DNA from: JBBAFS01 sp041655255
Lineage (GTDB): Bacteria; Spirochaetota; Spirochaetia; Sphaerochaetales; Sphaerochaetaceae
Assembly: GCA_041655255.1 (NCBI GenBank)
Contig: JBBAFS010000022.1
Coordinates: 1-22,486, forward strand
Reading direction: 5' to 3'
DNA: 22,486 nt
The notes beneath the pieces are model-generated. The model did no database searches and was not told where the DNA came from. It saw nothing but the letters and a program-made list of their open reading frames with translations. How positions within the stretch are numbered: the first letter of the stretch is position 1; each line of letters opens with the position of its first letter. Positions 22,378 to 22,486 of the stretch are shown piece by piece. Both the position numbers and the translations under genes were made by a program.

Positions 22378-22486
22378 TTATCGGGTAATCTTGTGTAATG
22401 TTTTTATAGCAACCTTAGCACACGTCGTACTGTCGGGCAGAGGTAGTACTTCCACTCCTAAATAGTGAAGATTTGGGTATGCTGCT
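22378..22486 (-). CDS. C-terminal end of an unidentified protein (partial)
   Basis: The minus strand is open from the window edge for 35 codons to a TAA at 22378-22380, reading AAYPNLHYLGVEVLPLP and on to AIKTLHKITR. Composition looks like real protein and the tail faintly resembles the C-terminus of LacI-like effector domains, but I do not recognise it. A GGAGG directly follows the stop, with no usable start codon in range. The gene is cut by the window end. Confidence 0.4.
   Translation of the reverse strand, partial: AAYPNLHYLGVEVLPLPDSTTCAKVAIKTLHKITR

Overview
This window looks like chromosomal DNA of a low-GC, probably anaerobic, fermentative bacterium. It has tight operons, clear AGGAGG-type ribosome binding sites and many intercistronic hairpins. 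I cannot assign the phylum firmly. Gene types and style fit Bacillota or Spirochaetota, and a cre-like site in the main control region leans slightly to Bacillota. I see no rRNA, tRNA, CRISPR array, insertion sequence or prophage.

Layout. Positions 26-5091 hold ordinary genes on the + strand: rdgB, an M3 oligoendopeptidase (pepF-like), a small DUF454 membrane protein and a PglK/MsbA-like ABC exporter. The exporter converges on an IclR regulator (5088-5855, minus), and the two stop codons share one CTAG. Next comes a decayed ATP-binding regulator of the AlbA_2/RecG-like type (5977-7448, minus), broken by two in-frame stop codons.

Positions 7733-14146 (minus) are a myo-inositol operon: iolG, an iolI-type isomerase, iolB, iolD, iolE and, behind a hairpin, a 3-hydroxyisobutyrate-dehydrogenase-family reductase. 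A LacI regulator (14347-15378, plus) is divergent from it. The 200-bp control region has two identical operator cores 157 bp apart, each just downstream of a promoter, with a cre-like palindrome near the middle.

Positions 15442-21967 (minus) hold a second catabolic block: Zn-dependent dehydrogenase, TIM-barrel isomerase, CoA-acylating aldehyde dehydrogenase, methylmalonyl-CoA-decarboxylase-type carboxyltransferase, a 59-residue OadG-like membrane subunit overlapping it by ATGA, and a transaldolase. The right end is a mostly non-coding stretch and the C-terminal end of an unidentified minus-strand gene.

How the genes may work together (inference). IolG, IolE, IolD and IolB take myo-inositol to 2-deoxy-5-keto-gluconate. 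The usual next genes, iolC (kinase), iolJ (aldolase) and iolA (semialdehyde dehydrogenase), are absent from the window. The transaldolase could instead move the dihydroxyacetone unit of unphosphorylated deoxyketogluconate to glyceraldehyde-3-phosphate, releasing malonate semialdehyde. The acylating dehydrogenase could then make malonyl-CoA, and a Na+-pumping decarboxylase could turn it into acetyl-CoA, while the HIBADH-family reductase could make 3-hydroxypropionate as an electron sink. This would be a kinase-free, energy-conserving variant of inositol catabolism. It is the most interesting hypothesis here and is untested.
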